Assembly (NCBI GenBank): GCA_016707685.1
Contig: JADJHE010000012.1
Coordinates: 62,001 to 126,000, forward strand
Length of the DNA stretch: 64,000 bases
Direction: 5' to 3'
Source: Bacteroidota bacterium
GTDB taxonomy: Bacteria; Bacteroidota; Bacteroidia; 2-12-FULL-35-15
Under the pieces are notes generated by a model. That model made no database searches and was not told the origin of the DNA. It saw only the letters and a program-made list of their open reading frames with translations. Position 1 is the stretch's first letter. Each line of letters starts with the position of its first letter. Made by a program: the position numbers and the translations under genes. Positions 1 to 8,495 of the stretch are shown here, piece after piece.

Positions 1-1519
1 GAGGCAACACACCACTAAATAACTTTAATGGCGCGCCCCACAATCCTGGAATTAAATACACGGTTATAGAAAATGAAATGATGATAAAAAACAAACGCGT
101 TACGGAAAGGTATTTTACATCACTATCGTGAGAGGTTTTAAATCCACCCATTAAATAGATAGTCATCAATGCAAAAATCACCACCCATAGTGTAATGAAT
201 ACCTCACGTGTCAATATTCCTAATTGATATACTAAATCGACATTCGAAGCAAATTTTAATGCCAAGGCTAATTCTAAAAATCCAAGAACAACTTTAACGG
301 TATTTAACCAACCACCACTCTTAGGCATTGAATTAAGCATGGATGGGAAAAATGCAAATAATCCAAATGGCAATGCTAATCCTGTTGAGAAGCCAAACAT
401 TGCCCAAAATGCACCTGATGTATTTCCGGAAGTGGATGCTGCAACCAATGCATTCCCAATCATAGGACCGGTACATGAAAATGAAATTACAACCAATGCC
501 AACGCCATAAAGAAAATACCAATGTATCCTCCTCTATCACTTTGTTTATCAATTTTATTTACAAAGCCCGATGGCAGCGTAATTTCAAATGCACCTAAAA
601 ACGAAGCTGCAAAAATCAACAACATGATAAAGATGACAATATTAAAACCTGCACTCGTTGAAAAACTGTGCAATGCGCCACCACCCCAAATAGCTGATAT
701 TCCTAAACCAAGCGAAACAAAAATGATAATGATGGATAAAGCGTATAAAATAGCATTCAATTTACCTTTGGCTTTATTCTGACTGCGTTTTAAGAAAAAG
801 CTAACGTTCATTGGAATCAAAGGAAAAACACATGGCGTAAACAATGCTGCAAAGCCCCAAACAAAACCTGTTAAGAAAATTACCCACCACACTTTTCCTT
901 CAATGGATGATTCATCGTCCGTATCGGCATTTGAGGAAGCTGCCACAACAGTTGTTTTAACAGTATCTTCCTTTGATACAGAGGAATCAATCAACGCGGT
1001 ACTTGAGGAATCAATTGGAGCAACTGTTTCCGTAACTACTGATGATAGTTCTTTTGTTCCACAATCTCCAGTTAATTTAAATTCAAATGGAGTTGCAGGT
1101 GGGAAAATACATTTTTCTTCGGTACATGCCTGGTATTCATATTTACCTTTTATAACAACTTCCTTGTCAGATTTTAGCTTTATTTTTTGCTTGAAAACAA
1201 CTGATTTCTCGAAATACATCACATCCACCTCAAATACTTTGTCGAATGCTTTTATCGGTTTACTTTCAGTTGGCTTACCAACTAATTCAAATCCAGCCCC
1301 TTTATCAACCATGACATTTGCGGGCATTGGTCCGTCTTCGGATAACTTATTCAAAGAATACACATGCCAATGATCTTCGATTGTTCCATTAAATACCAAT
1401 TCGTATTCACAGTCACTTATTTTCTTAGTGGATAGTTTCCATTTCACGGGATTGTCTTGTCCAATAACAAAACTGGAAAACATAATTGATACCAATAACA
1501 GACTCCAAAATTTCTTCAT
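1..1519 (-). CDS. dsbD: DsbD-type transmembrane thiol:disulfide reductase (3' part cut by window edge)
   Basis: DsbD carries electrons from cytoplasmic thioredoxin across the inner membrane to periplasmic thiol proteins. About 506 residues are visible and the frame is open to the window edge. Residues 1-20 form a signal peptide ending before GQDNP. The periplasmic N-terminal domain follows and holds a cysteine pair in YQACTEEKCIFPP, which matches the redox pair of the DsbD alpha domain. A low-complexity S/T/D linker leads into the multi-pass membrane domain, where the two expected redox cysteines are seen in FTPCVFPLIP and FSCTGPMIG. The C-terminal thioredoxin-like domain, if present, lies outside the window. 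The start is the ATG at 1519, the first Met before the signal peptide. Family assignment is firm; the exact partner proteins are not known from sequence. Confidence 0.93.
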   Translation of the reverse strand, partial: MKKFWSLLLVSIMFSSFVIGQDNPVKWKLSTKKISDCEYELVFNGTIEDHWHVYSLNKLSEDGPMPANVMVDKGAGFELVGKPTESKPIKAFDKVFEVDVMYFEKSVVFKQKIKLKSDKEVVIKGKYEYQACTEEKCIFPPATPFEFKLTGDCGTKELSSVVTETVAPIDSSSTALIDSSVSKEDTVKTTVVAASSNADTDDESSIEGKVWWVIFLTGFVWGFAALFTPCVFPLIPMNVSFFLKRSQNKAKGKLNAILYALSIIIIFVSLGLGISAIWGGGALHSFSTSAGFNIVIFIMLLIFAASFLGAFEITLPSGFVNKIDKQSDRGGYIGIFFMALALVVISFSCTGPMIGNALVAASTSGNTSGAFWAMFGFSTGLALPFGLFAFFPSMLNSMPKSGGWLNTVKVVLGFLELALALKFASNVDLVYQLGILTREVFITLWVVIFALMTIYLMGGFKTSHDSDVKYLSVTRLFFIIISFSITVYLIPGLWGAPLKLFSGVLP

Positions 1520-1559
1520 AATCAAAACGTGGTTTTACTGAATTATAATTTGATTGTGG

Positions 1560-1600
1560 TAAAGTTAAAAAAATAGCCCCGAAAACTCGGGGCTATTTTT
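1560..1600 (-). terminator. Rho-independent terminator
   Basis: A perfect 12-bp stem (1571-1582 with 1587-1598) encloses a 4-nt loop. On the minus strand it is followed by a run of seven T, so it should end transcription of the 98-residue gene just upstream (1633-1929). Confidence 0.85.
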
Positions 1601-1632
1601 ACTATATTATTAGCAATCGGTGTTAATAGTTG

Positions 1633-1929
1633 TTAAATCACTTCGTGAATGCGGTTAATCGGGATAACCACCCCTTGCTTAAGAATAACACGTTTATCGG
1701 TAACTCCCCAAACAGTTGTTTCTACTTGTTTTACGCCTTCTGCATCTTCAAAAATAATTTTAATTTTATTATGCTCTAGATTTCCCAACTTCATTGCCCT
1801 TTCAAGGCTAGCGGTACGAATTTTAAGAGCATCTGCGGAGTTCAACACTTCTTCTTCAGGAAATTTCAATTCGCTAATTGATTCCTTTTCCACTTTCACC
1901 GGCTTAGTAGCATTTGTCATAATTGTCAA
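1633..1929 (-). CDS. Small conserved-looking protein of unknown function
   Basis: A 98-residue soluble protein with no signal peptide or membrane segment. The N-terminal third is charged and probably disordered or helical. The C-terminal half alternates hydrophobic and polar residues as in a small beta barrel (KIKIIFEDAEGVKQVETTVW, then VTDKRVILKQGVVIPINRI). I do not recognise a named family. The ATG at 1920 (MTNATK) is an alternative start three codons downstream. The gene stands alone, with its own terminator downstream and about 90 bp of spacer upstream. Coding status is supported by the terminator placement and the balanced amino-acid composition. Confidence 0.7.
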   Translation of the reverse strand: MTIMTNATKPVKVEKESISELKFPEEEVLNSADALKIRTASLERAMKLGNLEHNKIKIIFEDAEGVKQVETTVWGVTDKRVILKQGVVIPINRIHEVI

Positions 1930-2022
1930 TATTTTGGGTTAAACATTAATTTAGAGAGTAGGGTATCTTGTACGCACAAAACGAAATTGCGTTACATTTT
2001 TATAAAATTATTTTAGTGCTGG

Positions 2023-2553
2023 TTATTTTTTAATAATCGACTGAATAATTTCTACCAACTCAGTGGCTTTTTGAGTACCAATGCGGTATACCAATCCTTC
2101 TTTATCGGTTAGCTCAACAGCATCATTCCCTTGAGTAAAAAAACGAATTTTATTTTTAAAATGAAGATTGTAAACAGGTCTGTTCAATAAATATTTACTG
2201 TATTTTACTTTCTTAGCCGAAACAATATTCGAAAGGTCAATCTTTACTTTTCTAGAAGTCCAAAGCCCATCCAAAATTAAATTTTCACCTTGAATTTTTG
2301 TGTGCAAATGAAGCACGAAAATCAGAATCAAGGATAACAACATTAAAATAACCCCCATCAAAAAAAATAGCTGACCCGAATCCTCATCTACTGGAGAGGA
2401 AGGTATTTCGATTACTGAAACATCAACTGCCTTAGGGTTTTCACTCCAGTAATACAAGGTAAAACAAAACAGCCCTAAAACCGTACGCCAAAGTATCGAC
2501 CATTTGTTATAGCCTATATATTGTTTCTCATCAAAAAGTAAGTCGTTTTGCAT
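2023..2553 (-). CDS. Membrane protein with two TM segments and a C-terminal PH-like domain
   Basis: A 176-residue protein. Two hydrophobic segments are visible, about residues 19-37 (WSILWRTVLGLFCFTLYYW) and 63-82 (LFFLMGVILMLLSLILIFVL), separated by an acidic loop. After the second segment comes a beta-rich tail (KIQGENLILDGLWTSRKVKI, then VYNLHFKNKIRFFTQGNDAV) ending in an amphipathic helix (QKATELVEIIQSIIKK). This architecture resembles bacterial PH-domain membrane proteins, but I assign that by fold pattern only. It lies 37 bp upstream of the 3' flank of tilS on the same strand. Function unknown. Confidence 0.75.
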   Translation of the reverse strand: MQNDLLFDEKQYIGYNKWSILWRTVLGLFCFTLYYWSENPKAVDVSVIEIPSSPVDEDSGQLFFLMGVILMLLSLILIFVLHLHTKIQGENLILDGLWTSRKVKIDLSNIVSAKKVKYSKYLLNRPVYNLHFKNKIRFFTQGNDAVELTDKEGLVYRIGTQKATELVEIIQSIIKK

Positions 2554-2590
2554 TAAATGCCTTTATTTATGTCGTTCCCACAAAGTTAAT

Positions 2591-3928
2591 CTACTTCATC
2601 AACTCTGCAAAATATATTTTTTTTGTCTTAGGGTTTATTTTATATCGATCATCCATTCGCTGTCCAACAACCCATACAATTTGGCCATTCGACTCTAAAA
2701 CCCAACTATTGTCTTTTTCGAGTAGTGACAATTTTTTATCAATAAAATAATCGCTTAGTTTTTTCTTCCCTTTCATTCCAATCGGATAAAAAACATCTCC
2801 CTTTTCCCATTTACGAAGCGTTAAGGGGAATACTAATTTTTCGAAATCAAACTGTGCTATTGTTGGAGGATTTACTAACTTAAGCTTAGGTGAAGGCTTT
2901 ATTGATTTAAAAATCAAGGTTTGATTCCCAAAAGGCAATTCTTTTGTGCTTTTAAGAATTTTAAAGCGATTTTCAAGTCCTTTGTTTTTAGTAGCTATCT
3001 CTTCAATTAATAAAAATTCGCGATCCTTTACCAAACGATGTGTTTCTGAAAAGAACTGTTTTCCACTTTCACTACTTAATGATGCAATTATTTCACCCAC
3101 AACTATTGAACTAAAACCCAAAGGGTAAAGGAATTCAAAAAGGTAAGGCTCAATAGGCTTTAATTTCGTCAATTTTGATATTGAAATCTTAACAAGTCCA
3201 CTCTCCTCTATTACAAGCGATGTTCTTTTTTTATCAATACGTTTTTGATAAACCGCTTCGACCGATTTTAGATTTTCAATAGTGGTAATAATATTAGCAC
3301 TTGCATTTTTGTTTATTTCGTTCAGCAAAGGAATAAGTGAATGGCGAATTTTATTCCGAACATATTTATCACTTGCATTCGAACTATCTTCACGATGGTT
3401 TAATTTATTCTTTTTTGCAAAAGCAATAATTTCTTTTTTATTCGCAAAAAGCAATGGACGAATAAGATTTCCCTGTTTAGGTAATATACCATGCAATCCT
3501 TTAATTCCGGTACCTCTAATTAGATTGATAAAAAATGTTTCAATTGAATCATCCTGGTGATGTGCAGTAGCAAGTCGATCATAATTATATTGCTGACGAA
3601 TTTCTTCGAACCAAGCATATCTTAAATCCCTCGCAGCGACTTGGATTGACAACTTATGCTTTTTAGCATAACTGGAAGTTGCAAATGAAATCGTATGAAA
3701 AGGCACCTTATATTTTTCGGCCAAGGCTTCAACAAACAATTCATCTCCATCACTTTCTTTTCCTCTTAGTTGAAAATTGCAATGAGCAATCGCAAATTTA
3801 ATTTTAGATTGGTAAAACAACTCGCATAACACCACCGAATCAATTCCACCACTAACAGTTAACAAAACTGTATCGGATGACTTAATGAGCTTTTCTTTCT
3901 TTAAAAAGGATTGAAACGAATTTACCAT
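2591..3928 (-). CDS. tilS: tRNA(Ile)-lysidine synthase TilS
   Basis: TilS ligates lysine to C34 of tRNA-Ile(CAU) using ATP, so that the tRNA reads AUA as isoleucine. The P-loop-type signature SGGIDS lies at about residues 26-31, followed by the expected HCNFQLRGKESDGDE and a helical substrate-binding region with HHQDDSIETFFINLIRGTG. The C-terminal TilS domain (LRKWEKGDVFYPIGMKGKKK) is complete. The length of 445 residues is normal. A TATATTTG element lies on the minus strand at 3934-3941 immediately before the ATG at 3928; if it is a promoter the mRNA would be almost leaderless. Confidence 0.96.
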   Translation of the reverse strand: MVNSFQSFLKKEKLIKSSDTVLLTVSGGIDSVVLCELFYQSKIKFAIAHCNFQLRGKESDGDELFVEALAEKYKVPFHTISFATSSYAKKHKLSIQVAARDLRYAWFEEIRQQYNYDRLATAHHQDDSIETFFINLIRGTGIKGLHGILPKQGNLIRPLLFANKKEIIAFAKKNKLNHREDSSNASDKYVRNKIRHSLIPLLNEINKNASANIITTIENLKSVEAVYQKRIDKKRTSLVIEESGLVKISISKLTKLKPIEPYLFEFLYPLGFSSIVVGEIIASLSSESGKQFFSETHRLVKDREFLLIEEIATKNKGLENRFKILKSTKELPFGNQTLIFKSIKPSPKLKLVNPPTIAQFDFEKLVFPLTLRKWEKGDVFYPIGMKGKKKLSDYFIDKKLSLLEKDNSWVLESNGQIVWVVGQRMDDRYKINPKTKKIYFAELMK

Positions 3929-4052
3929 AAAAGCAAATATAGTAGTTTGAGTTTAAATCTACTCGGTAATTATCTATTTCAAATTCCCCAAAACATCAAG
4001 AAAACATTCTTTAAATCCTAAAACCCTCAAACCAACATTGATTGTTTTAGAA

Positions 4053-5090
4053 TTATTTTATTTCAATTAAATTCTTAAACATATAATCGAATTCACTTTT
4101 TATTGCAATTCCACCTGTTTGCTTATAGCCATATAGTCCAAAATCAAACAAACTGTTTTTAATTTGGAATTGAATTTTTTTCCTATAATCATCAATATTA
4201 TCCAGGTAATACTTTTCTCTATTTTTATCATACTTAATTTGAGTTCGACTATCTAAAGGCATTAAATACCATTTATGATTTTCAGATGTTAAAGCCCAAT
4301 TTGCTAAACTATCCTTATCATGATTTGCTTCCCAATAATAATAACAAATACCTGCACTTGCAGTTCCATATTGATCCGTTCCATCACTGTAATCAATTAA
4401 CTGTGCACCTAATCTGTTATCTATCTTCCCATCTTTAATTGCTTTATCTATCATTGAGCTAAAATTTACACTTTGAAACTTGGCTCCATGTGCATTATGA
4501 AAAATTAAAATAAAAAATATTGGATGCGCTAAATCATTACTATCATTACCAATAATTTTTTCGGAAGGAAATCCATTACTATTAATCAAATTAACTAATG
4601 CAATAGCATTTTTATTGTCAATTTTTTTTATAGTGTCCGCATAAGTTGTGTACCTATCATCATACTTCCTAAATGACTGATCTCTATTTACCATAACATT
4701 TAACGTATCGCGGTAACCCTTATTAATTTTGGGTACAATAACCGTCAATCGTTCTAACGAATCAATTGTCTTTACATTTATTTTTTTTACTTCAATTAAG
4801 AACTTTTTTGAAACACCTCTTTCACGAAGAATTTTGTAATAATCATGATTGGGTTTACCTAATAACCATGAACAAACAAAAGCATTATAAACATCATGGG
4901 TAAAAGGCCCTTCCAAAAAATTAAAAGATTGAGAATATAACTTAAGCGCCTCTTTGTAATTATTGTTACAAATCTCTTTTTCCGCTTTATTTGTAAATTG
5001 ATAATAAATAGTAGGATTGCTTTTTTGAGCCAAAATTGTACCATTGGAAAACAATAGGAAAAGCCACAAATATTTTTGATAAAAAATCAT
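4053..5090 (-). CDS. Secreted protein resembling DUF6624
   Basis: A 345-residue protein starting with a signal peptide (MIFYQKYLWLFLLFSNGTILAQ). Residues about 25-60 look like a TPR-type helix pair (YYQFTNKAEKEICNNNYKEA). The second half has the pattern I associate with DUF6624: a region around FRKYDD, then NGFPSEKIIGNDSNDLAH, a histidine-containing FHNAHGAKFQ stretch and a GAQLIDYSDGTDQYGTA segment. The match is by motif order, not by search. It starts 15 bp after the stop of pabB on the same strand, so the two may be co-transcribed. Cellular role unknown; location predicted periplasmic or extracellular. Confidence 0.75.
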   Translation of the reverse strand: MIFYQKYLWLFLLFSNGTILAQKSNPTIYYQFTNKAEKEICNNNYKEALKLYSQSFNFLEGPFTHDVYNAFVCSWLLGKPNHDYYKILRERGVSKKFLIEVKKINVKTIDSLERLTVIVPKINKGYRDTLNVMVNRDQSFRKYDDRYTTYADTIKKIDNKNAIALVNLINSNGFPSEKIIGNDSNDLAHPIFFILIFHNAHGAKFQSVNFSSMIDKAIKDGKIDNRLGAQLIDYSDGTDQYGTASAGICYYYWEANHDKDSLANWALTSENHKWYLMPLDSRTQIKYDKNREKYYLDNIDDYRKKIQFQIKNSLFDFGLYGYKQTGGIAIKSEFDYMFKNLIEIK

Positions 5091-5105
5091 ACTATAAAAT
5101 TTAAA

Positions 5106-6416
5106 TTATTCTATCTTCAAGACCTCAAACATCGCTTTTGCTTTCAACATACATTCATCGTATTCACTTTCAGGATCCGCTTTTGCAGTAATGGCACTAC
5201 CAACCATGAAAGACAGAAAGGATGTTTCCGAATTGTATATGATGCTACGAATAACGACATTAAAATCAAAATCGCTATTGGGCTGAATATAACCTACGGA
5301 GCCAGAATACAAACCTCGCTTTGTAGATTCAAACTTTTCAATCAGCTTCATTGCACTCACTTTGGGAGCACCCGTCATGGAGCCCATCGGAAATGTTGCC
5401 TTAATTATATCTGTAAACGAAGTATCTTTTTTAAATTCACAGCTAACAGTAGAAATAAGTTGGTGTACTTGCTTGAAGGAATATACACCGAACAACTCAT
5501 CCACTTTCACCGAACCTCGCGTTGCCAGTTTCGACAAATCATTGCGAACCAAGTCGACAATCATTACATTTTCATTTTGTTCCTTTGGATTATTACGCAA
5601 GTCATTTTTAATTTGCTCATCTTCTATCTGATTCTCTGAACGCTTTGCTGTTCCTTTAATTGGTTGAGAAATCAATTGATTCCCATCTCTTTTAATATAA
5701 CGTTCTGGACTTGCAGAAATTAAATAGTGGTTATTGAATTTGCAAAAAGAAGTAAAAGGTGCAGCTGAAATTTTGTTTAGTTTTTCGTAAATCAAAACAG
5801 GATCAACATTAGCTTTTTCTGCGAAAAACTCCTGACAAAAATTTACTTCATAAATATCACCTAATTGAATATGATTCTTTAATTCCTTAACCGCATTTAA
5901 ATAACTGCTTTTTTCGATTCGTGGAATAATTTCAAAAGGTTCACTGGTTCGTTCTTCTTCAGTACTGGCTTGAAATAATTCAGTTCTTAATTTTTGTAAA
6001 TCGTTCTCATTCACACATTCATCATCGTACTGAATTACAATCTCGTTTTCATTCACTTCCAACACAAACTTTGGTTCAAAAAAATGAAGGACAGGAATGT
6101 TCAATCCATCATTATTTTGGGACCTTAAATTTTCTATTTCATTTTTTAAATCATAGCTCAAATAGCCAAACAACCAACTTGCTTTTTGATTAATAAATAG
6201 CTGTAATTCCGTCAATGCGTTTCCTGCTTCCAATACAACGAGCTCTCGAACCGAACCAATAGCAATCAATTGCGCATAATGTATCTGTTGGGAGCTATTG
6301 AATTTTTTATTTGAATCGAAAACACATAAAGTTTCATATGCCTCGCTTATTGCTTCTATGTTGAGATTGAACCCTTCTTGTTGGTATGAAATAATTGTTT
6401 TTTGAAGCATGCACAA
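5106..6416 (-). CDS. pabB: Aminodeoxychorismate synthase component I (PabB)
   Basis: PabB converts chorismate plus ammonia to 4-amino-4-deoxychorismate in folate synthesis. The chorismate-binding domain fills the C-terminal half: SPERYIKRDGNQLISQPIKGT carries the PIKGT lysine typical of PabB, where anthranilate synthases usually have threonine-containing PIAGT, followed by DLVRNDL and GSMTGAPKVSAMKLIE. The N-terminal half is the usual divergent domain. The glutamine amidotransferase subunit is not in this window. Start may be the ATG at 6416 or at 6410 (MLQKTI). It sits directly upstream of and divergent from the mraZ promoter region. Confidence 0.9.
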   Translation of the reverse strand: MCMLQKTIISYQQEGFNLNIEAISEAYETLCVFDSNKKFNSSQQIHYAQLIAIGSVRELVVLEAGNALTELQLFINQKASWLFGYLSYDLKNEIENLRSQNNDGLNIPVLHFFEPKFVLEVNENEIVIQYDDECVNENDLQKLRTELFQASTEEERTSEPFEIIPRIEKSSYLNAVKELKNHIQLGDIYEVNFCQEFFAEKANVDPVLIYEKLNKISAAPFTSFCKFNNHYLISASPERYIKRDGNQLISQPIKGTAKRSENQIEDEQIKNDLRNNPKEQNENVMIVDLVRNDLSKLATRGSVKVDELFGVYSFKQVHQLISTVSCEFKKDTSFTDIIKATFPMGSMTGAPKVSAMKLIEKFESTKRGLYSGSVGYIQPNSDFDFNVVIRSIIYNSETSFLSFMVGSAITAKADPESEYDECMLKAKAMFEVLKIE

Positions 6417-6610
6417 AGATAGTTTTCTATTTCAAATGACTGAAAATTGAATTTTTAGCTCGCTAACCAAACTTGTTAAGATTGGGTAAGCCTCCCACCA
6501 GCTTTTTTAGTAGGCAAAAAACGGTAAAACAATACTATTTATTAACCATTCAGAGCAAACACTGTTTTAAAATTGACTAAAAAGTGTTCAAAAACAAAAG
6601 TTTTCAACAA

Positions 6611-6640
6611 AAGTGGTAGAAAGTGGTAAAAAGTGGTAAA
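6611..6640 (+). promoter_or_regulatory. Three phased MraZ boxes in front of mraZ
   Basis: Three direct repeats of the 10-bp unit AAGTGGTARA stand end to end at 6611, 6621 and 6631. MraZ family proteins are known to bind short G-rich direct repeats of 10-bp period upstream of their own gene, so this is the expected autoregulatory operator of the dcw cluster. A weaker AAAGTGTTCA at 6581 is in the same 10-bp phase, 30 bp upstream. Function is inferred from family knowledge; the repeats are seen directly. Confidence 0.85.
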
Positions 6641-6677
6641 AATTTCGTTATTTTTACGGCTTATAAGGAAAATCAAT

Positions 6678-7145
6678 ATGAACAGCCTGTTTGGAGTATA
6701 TGAATGCAATGCTGATGCGAAAGGTCGCGTGATGCTTCCTGTTGCATTCAAAAAGCAGCTCACCAATACACTTGATGGTGGATTTGTGATGAAGCGAAGC
6801 ATTTTCAGCAAATCGCTGGAGCTGTATCCAATGGCAACATGGAATGAAATGGTGAAGGAGGTAAACAAGCTGAACAAGTTTGTGAAGAAAAATGTAGAGT
6901 TCATTCGAATGTTCAACTACGGTGTAGTACCAGTAGAATTAGACAGTACAGGACGATTATTAATCTCTAAAGATTTAATGTCGTTTGCTGGAATAAATAA
7001 AAATGTGGTGATGGCAGCAGCTGGTGATCGAATTGAAATATGGGATAAAAACGCCTATGAAAAATTCATCAACGAAGGCACTGTTGATTTTGAAAAACTT
7101 GCTGAAGATGTAATGGGTGGAATTAATCCAACACCAAGCGAGTAA
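6678..7145 (+). CDS. mraZ: Transcriptional regulator MraZ
   Basis: MraZ is a DNA-binding repressor or activator of the division and cell-wall cluster with a double SpoVT/AbrB-like (swapped-hairpin) fold. The 155-residue protein starts MNSLFGVYECNADAKGRVML; the second repeat is VPVELDSTGRLLISKDLMSF. An in-frame GTG at 6633 lies inside the operator repeats and is not a plausible start; the ATG at 6678 follows an AAGGAA ribosome-binding site. It overlaps rsmH by one base (TAATG). Confidence 0.96.
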   Translation: MNSLFGVYECNADAKGRVMLPVAFKKQLTNTLDGGFVMKRSIFSKSLELYPMATWNEMVKEVNKLNKFVKKNVEFIRMFNYGVVPVELDSTGRLLISKDLMSFAGINKNVVMAAAGDRIEIWDKNAYEKFINEGTVDFEKLAEDVMGGINPTPSE

Positions 7146-8041
7146 TGGAATATCACAACCCCGTTCTTTTAAAAGAGTGTATTGATGGCTTAAACATCAA
7201 TCCAGAAGGAATTTATGTAGATGTGACTTTTGGTGGTGGTGGACATTCAAGAGAAATTTTGAAACACTTAACTACAGGTAAGTTATATGCATTTGATCAG
7301 GATGATGATGCAGTAAAAAATAAAATTGATGATCCTCGATTCGTTTTGATAAAACAAAACTTTCGCTACCTCAAAAATTTTTTAAAGCTCTACAATGCTT
7401 TGCCAATTGATGGATTGCTAGCCGACTTAGGTGTATCCTCTCATCAGTTTGATGAAGCTGAACGAGGTTTCTCTATCCGCTTTGATGCTAAGTTGGACAT
7501 GCGTATGGATCAAAATGGAAAGGTTACAGCTGCTGATGTTTTAAATACTTATAGTGAAGAAGATTTGAAACGCATATTTAGAATATATGGTGAAGTGGAT
7601 AATGCTGGCTATTTAGCTTCTATCATTTTTCATTCAAGAAAAACAAAAGCTATTGAAACAGTTAACGATTTAAAAGTAACAATTACTAAATGTGTTAAAC
7701 GTGGAAAAGAAAATCAGTATTACGCACAAGTTTTTCAAGCCTTAAGGATTGAAGTAAATAAAGAGCTAGAAGTATTAGAGGAACTGTTAACACAAAGTTT
7801 AGAAGTATTAAAACCAAATGGACGATTGGTAGTAATGTCATATCATTCATTGGAAGACCGATTGGTGAAAAATTTTATGCGTAGTGGGAAATTTGAAGGG
7901 GAAGTGGAAAAAGATTTTTTCGGAAATCAATTAACGCCATTCAAACAAATTACAAGAAAACCAATTGTTCCAACAACTGAAGAATTAGAATCAAATACAC
8001 GATCAAGAAGTGCAAAATTAAGAGTAGCAGAAAAAAAGTAG
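7145..8041 (+). CDS. rsmH: 16S rRNA m4C1402 methyltransferase RsmH (MraW)
   Basis: RsmH methylates N4 of C1402 of 16S rRNA with S-adenosylmethionine. The SAM-binding loop is VDVTFGGGGHSREIL at residues about 25-39; conserved LADLGVSSHQFDEAERGFS and MSYHSLEDRLVK are present. Length 298 residues is normal. The start codon overlaps the mraZ stop, indicating translational coupling. Confidence 0.97.
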   Translation: MEYHNPVLLKECIDGLNINPEGIYVDVTFGGGGHSREILKHLTTGKLYAFDQDDDAVKNKIDDPRFVLIKQNFRYLKNFLKLYNALPIDGLLADLGVSSHQFDEAERGFSIRFDAKLDMRMDQNGKVTAADVLNTYSEEDLKRIFRIYGEVDNAGYLASIIFHSRKTKAIETVNDLKVTITKCVKRGKENQYYAQVFQALRIEVNKELEVLEELLTQSLEVLKPNGRLVVMSYHSLEDRLVKNFMRSGKFEGEVEKDFFGNQLTPFKQITRKPIVPTTEELESNTRSRSAKLRVAEKK

Positions 8042-8060
8042 TTGACAAGAAATTGTCAAC
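8041..8060 (+). other. Short perfect inverted repeat at the rsmH-ftsL junction
   Basis: GTTGACAA and TTGTCAAC flank a GAAA loop. The repeat begins on the last base of the rsmH stop codon and ends 14 bp before the ftsL ATG. A GAAA tetraloop on an 8-bp stem is a stable RNA hairpin; with no T-run it should not terminate. It may instead affect ftsL translation or act as a processing site. The function is inference. Confidence 0.6.
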
Positions 8061-8074
8061 GGTATAAAGATAAA

Positions 8075-8491
8075 ATGGGAAACAAATTTAAAGAACAAGC
8101 AAAACCAGAAGAGCCTAAAAAGGCGGAAAAGCCTATAAAGGAAAATAAGGTAGTGCGTTCTGTGGCAAATGTTGTAAGTGGAAGCTTCCTTTCAAAAGAA
8201 GTAACTATTAAAAACTTACCATTCATTTTCTTCCTATCCTTTTTGGCAATCGGCTACATCGCAAACGGATATTATGCAGATGATCAAATTAGGAAAGTTA
8301 ACAAATTGTCGAACGAGATAAAAGAATTAAGAACACAATACATTGTAGTAAAAGATTCATTGGTAATTAAGAGCAAACAAACTGAAGTTGCAAAAGCATT
8401 GGCTTCAAAAAGTTCAGGGATAAAGGAAAGCGTTGTTCCCCCTAAAAAAATAATAGTAAAAACAGTTAAACCAACCTCAAAAAAAGATTAA
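8075..8491 (+). CDS. ftsL: FtsL-like division protein
   Basis: A 138-residue bitopic protein in the position where ftsL always lies. It has a long basic cytoplasmic tail (residues 1-50, rich in K, E and P), one membrane segment (LPFIFFLSFLAIGYIANGYY), and a periplasmic coiled coil (IRKVNKLSNEIKELRTQYIV) followed by a low-complexity basic tail. FtsL joins FtsB and FtsQ at the septum. An in-frame TTG at 8042 lies in the hairpin; the ATG at 8075 is preferred. Sequence identity to FtsL is always low, so the call rests mainly on synteny and topology. Confidence 0.85.
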   Translation: MGNKFKEQAKPEEPKKAEKPIKENKVVRSVANVVSGSFLSKEVTIKNLPFIFFLSFLAIGYIANGYYADDQIRKVNKLSNEIKELRTQYIVVKDSLVIKSKQTEVAKALASKSSGIKESVVPPKKIIVKTVKPTSKKD

Positions 8492-8495
8492 GTAA

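Noticed and set aside
903..1373. Plus-strand ORF of 156 residues
   Set aside because: It is the antisense shadow of the signal-peptide and N-terminal domain of dsbD, whose frame is firmly supported.
5076..5639. Plus-strand ORF of 187 residues
   Set aside because: Shadow of pabB; composition is unlike a real protein and no start context.
6633..6677. GTG start 45 bp upstream for mraZ
   Set aside because: It lies in the operator repeats, lacks a ribosome-binding site and adds residues not found in MraZ.
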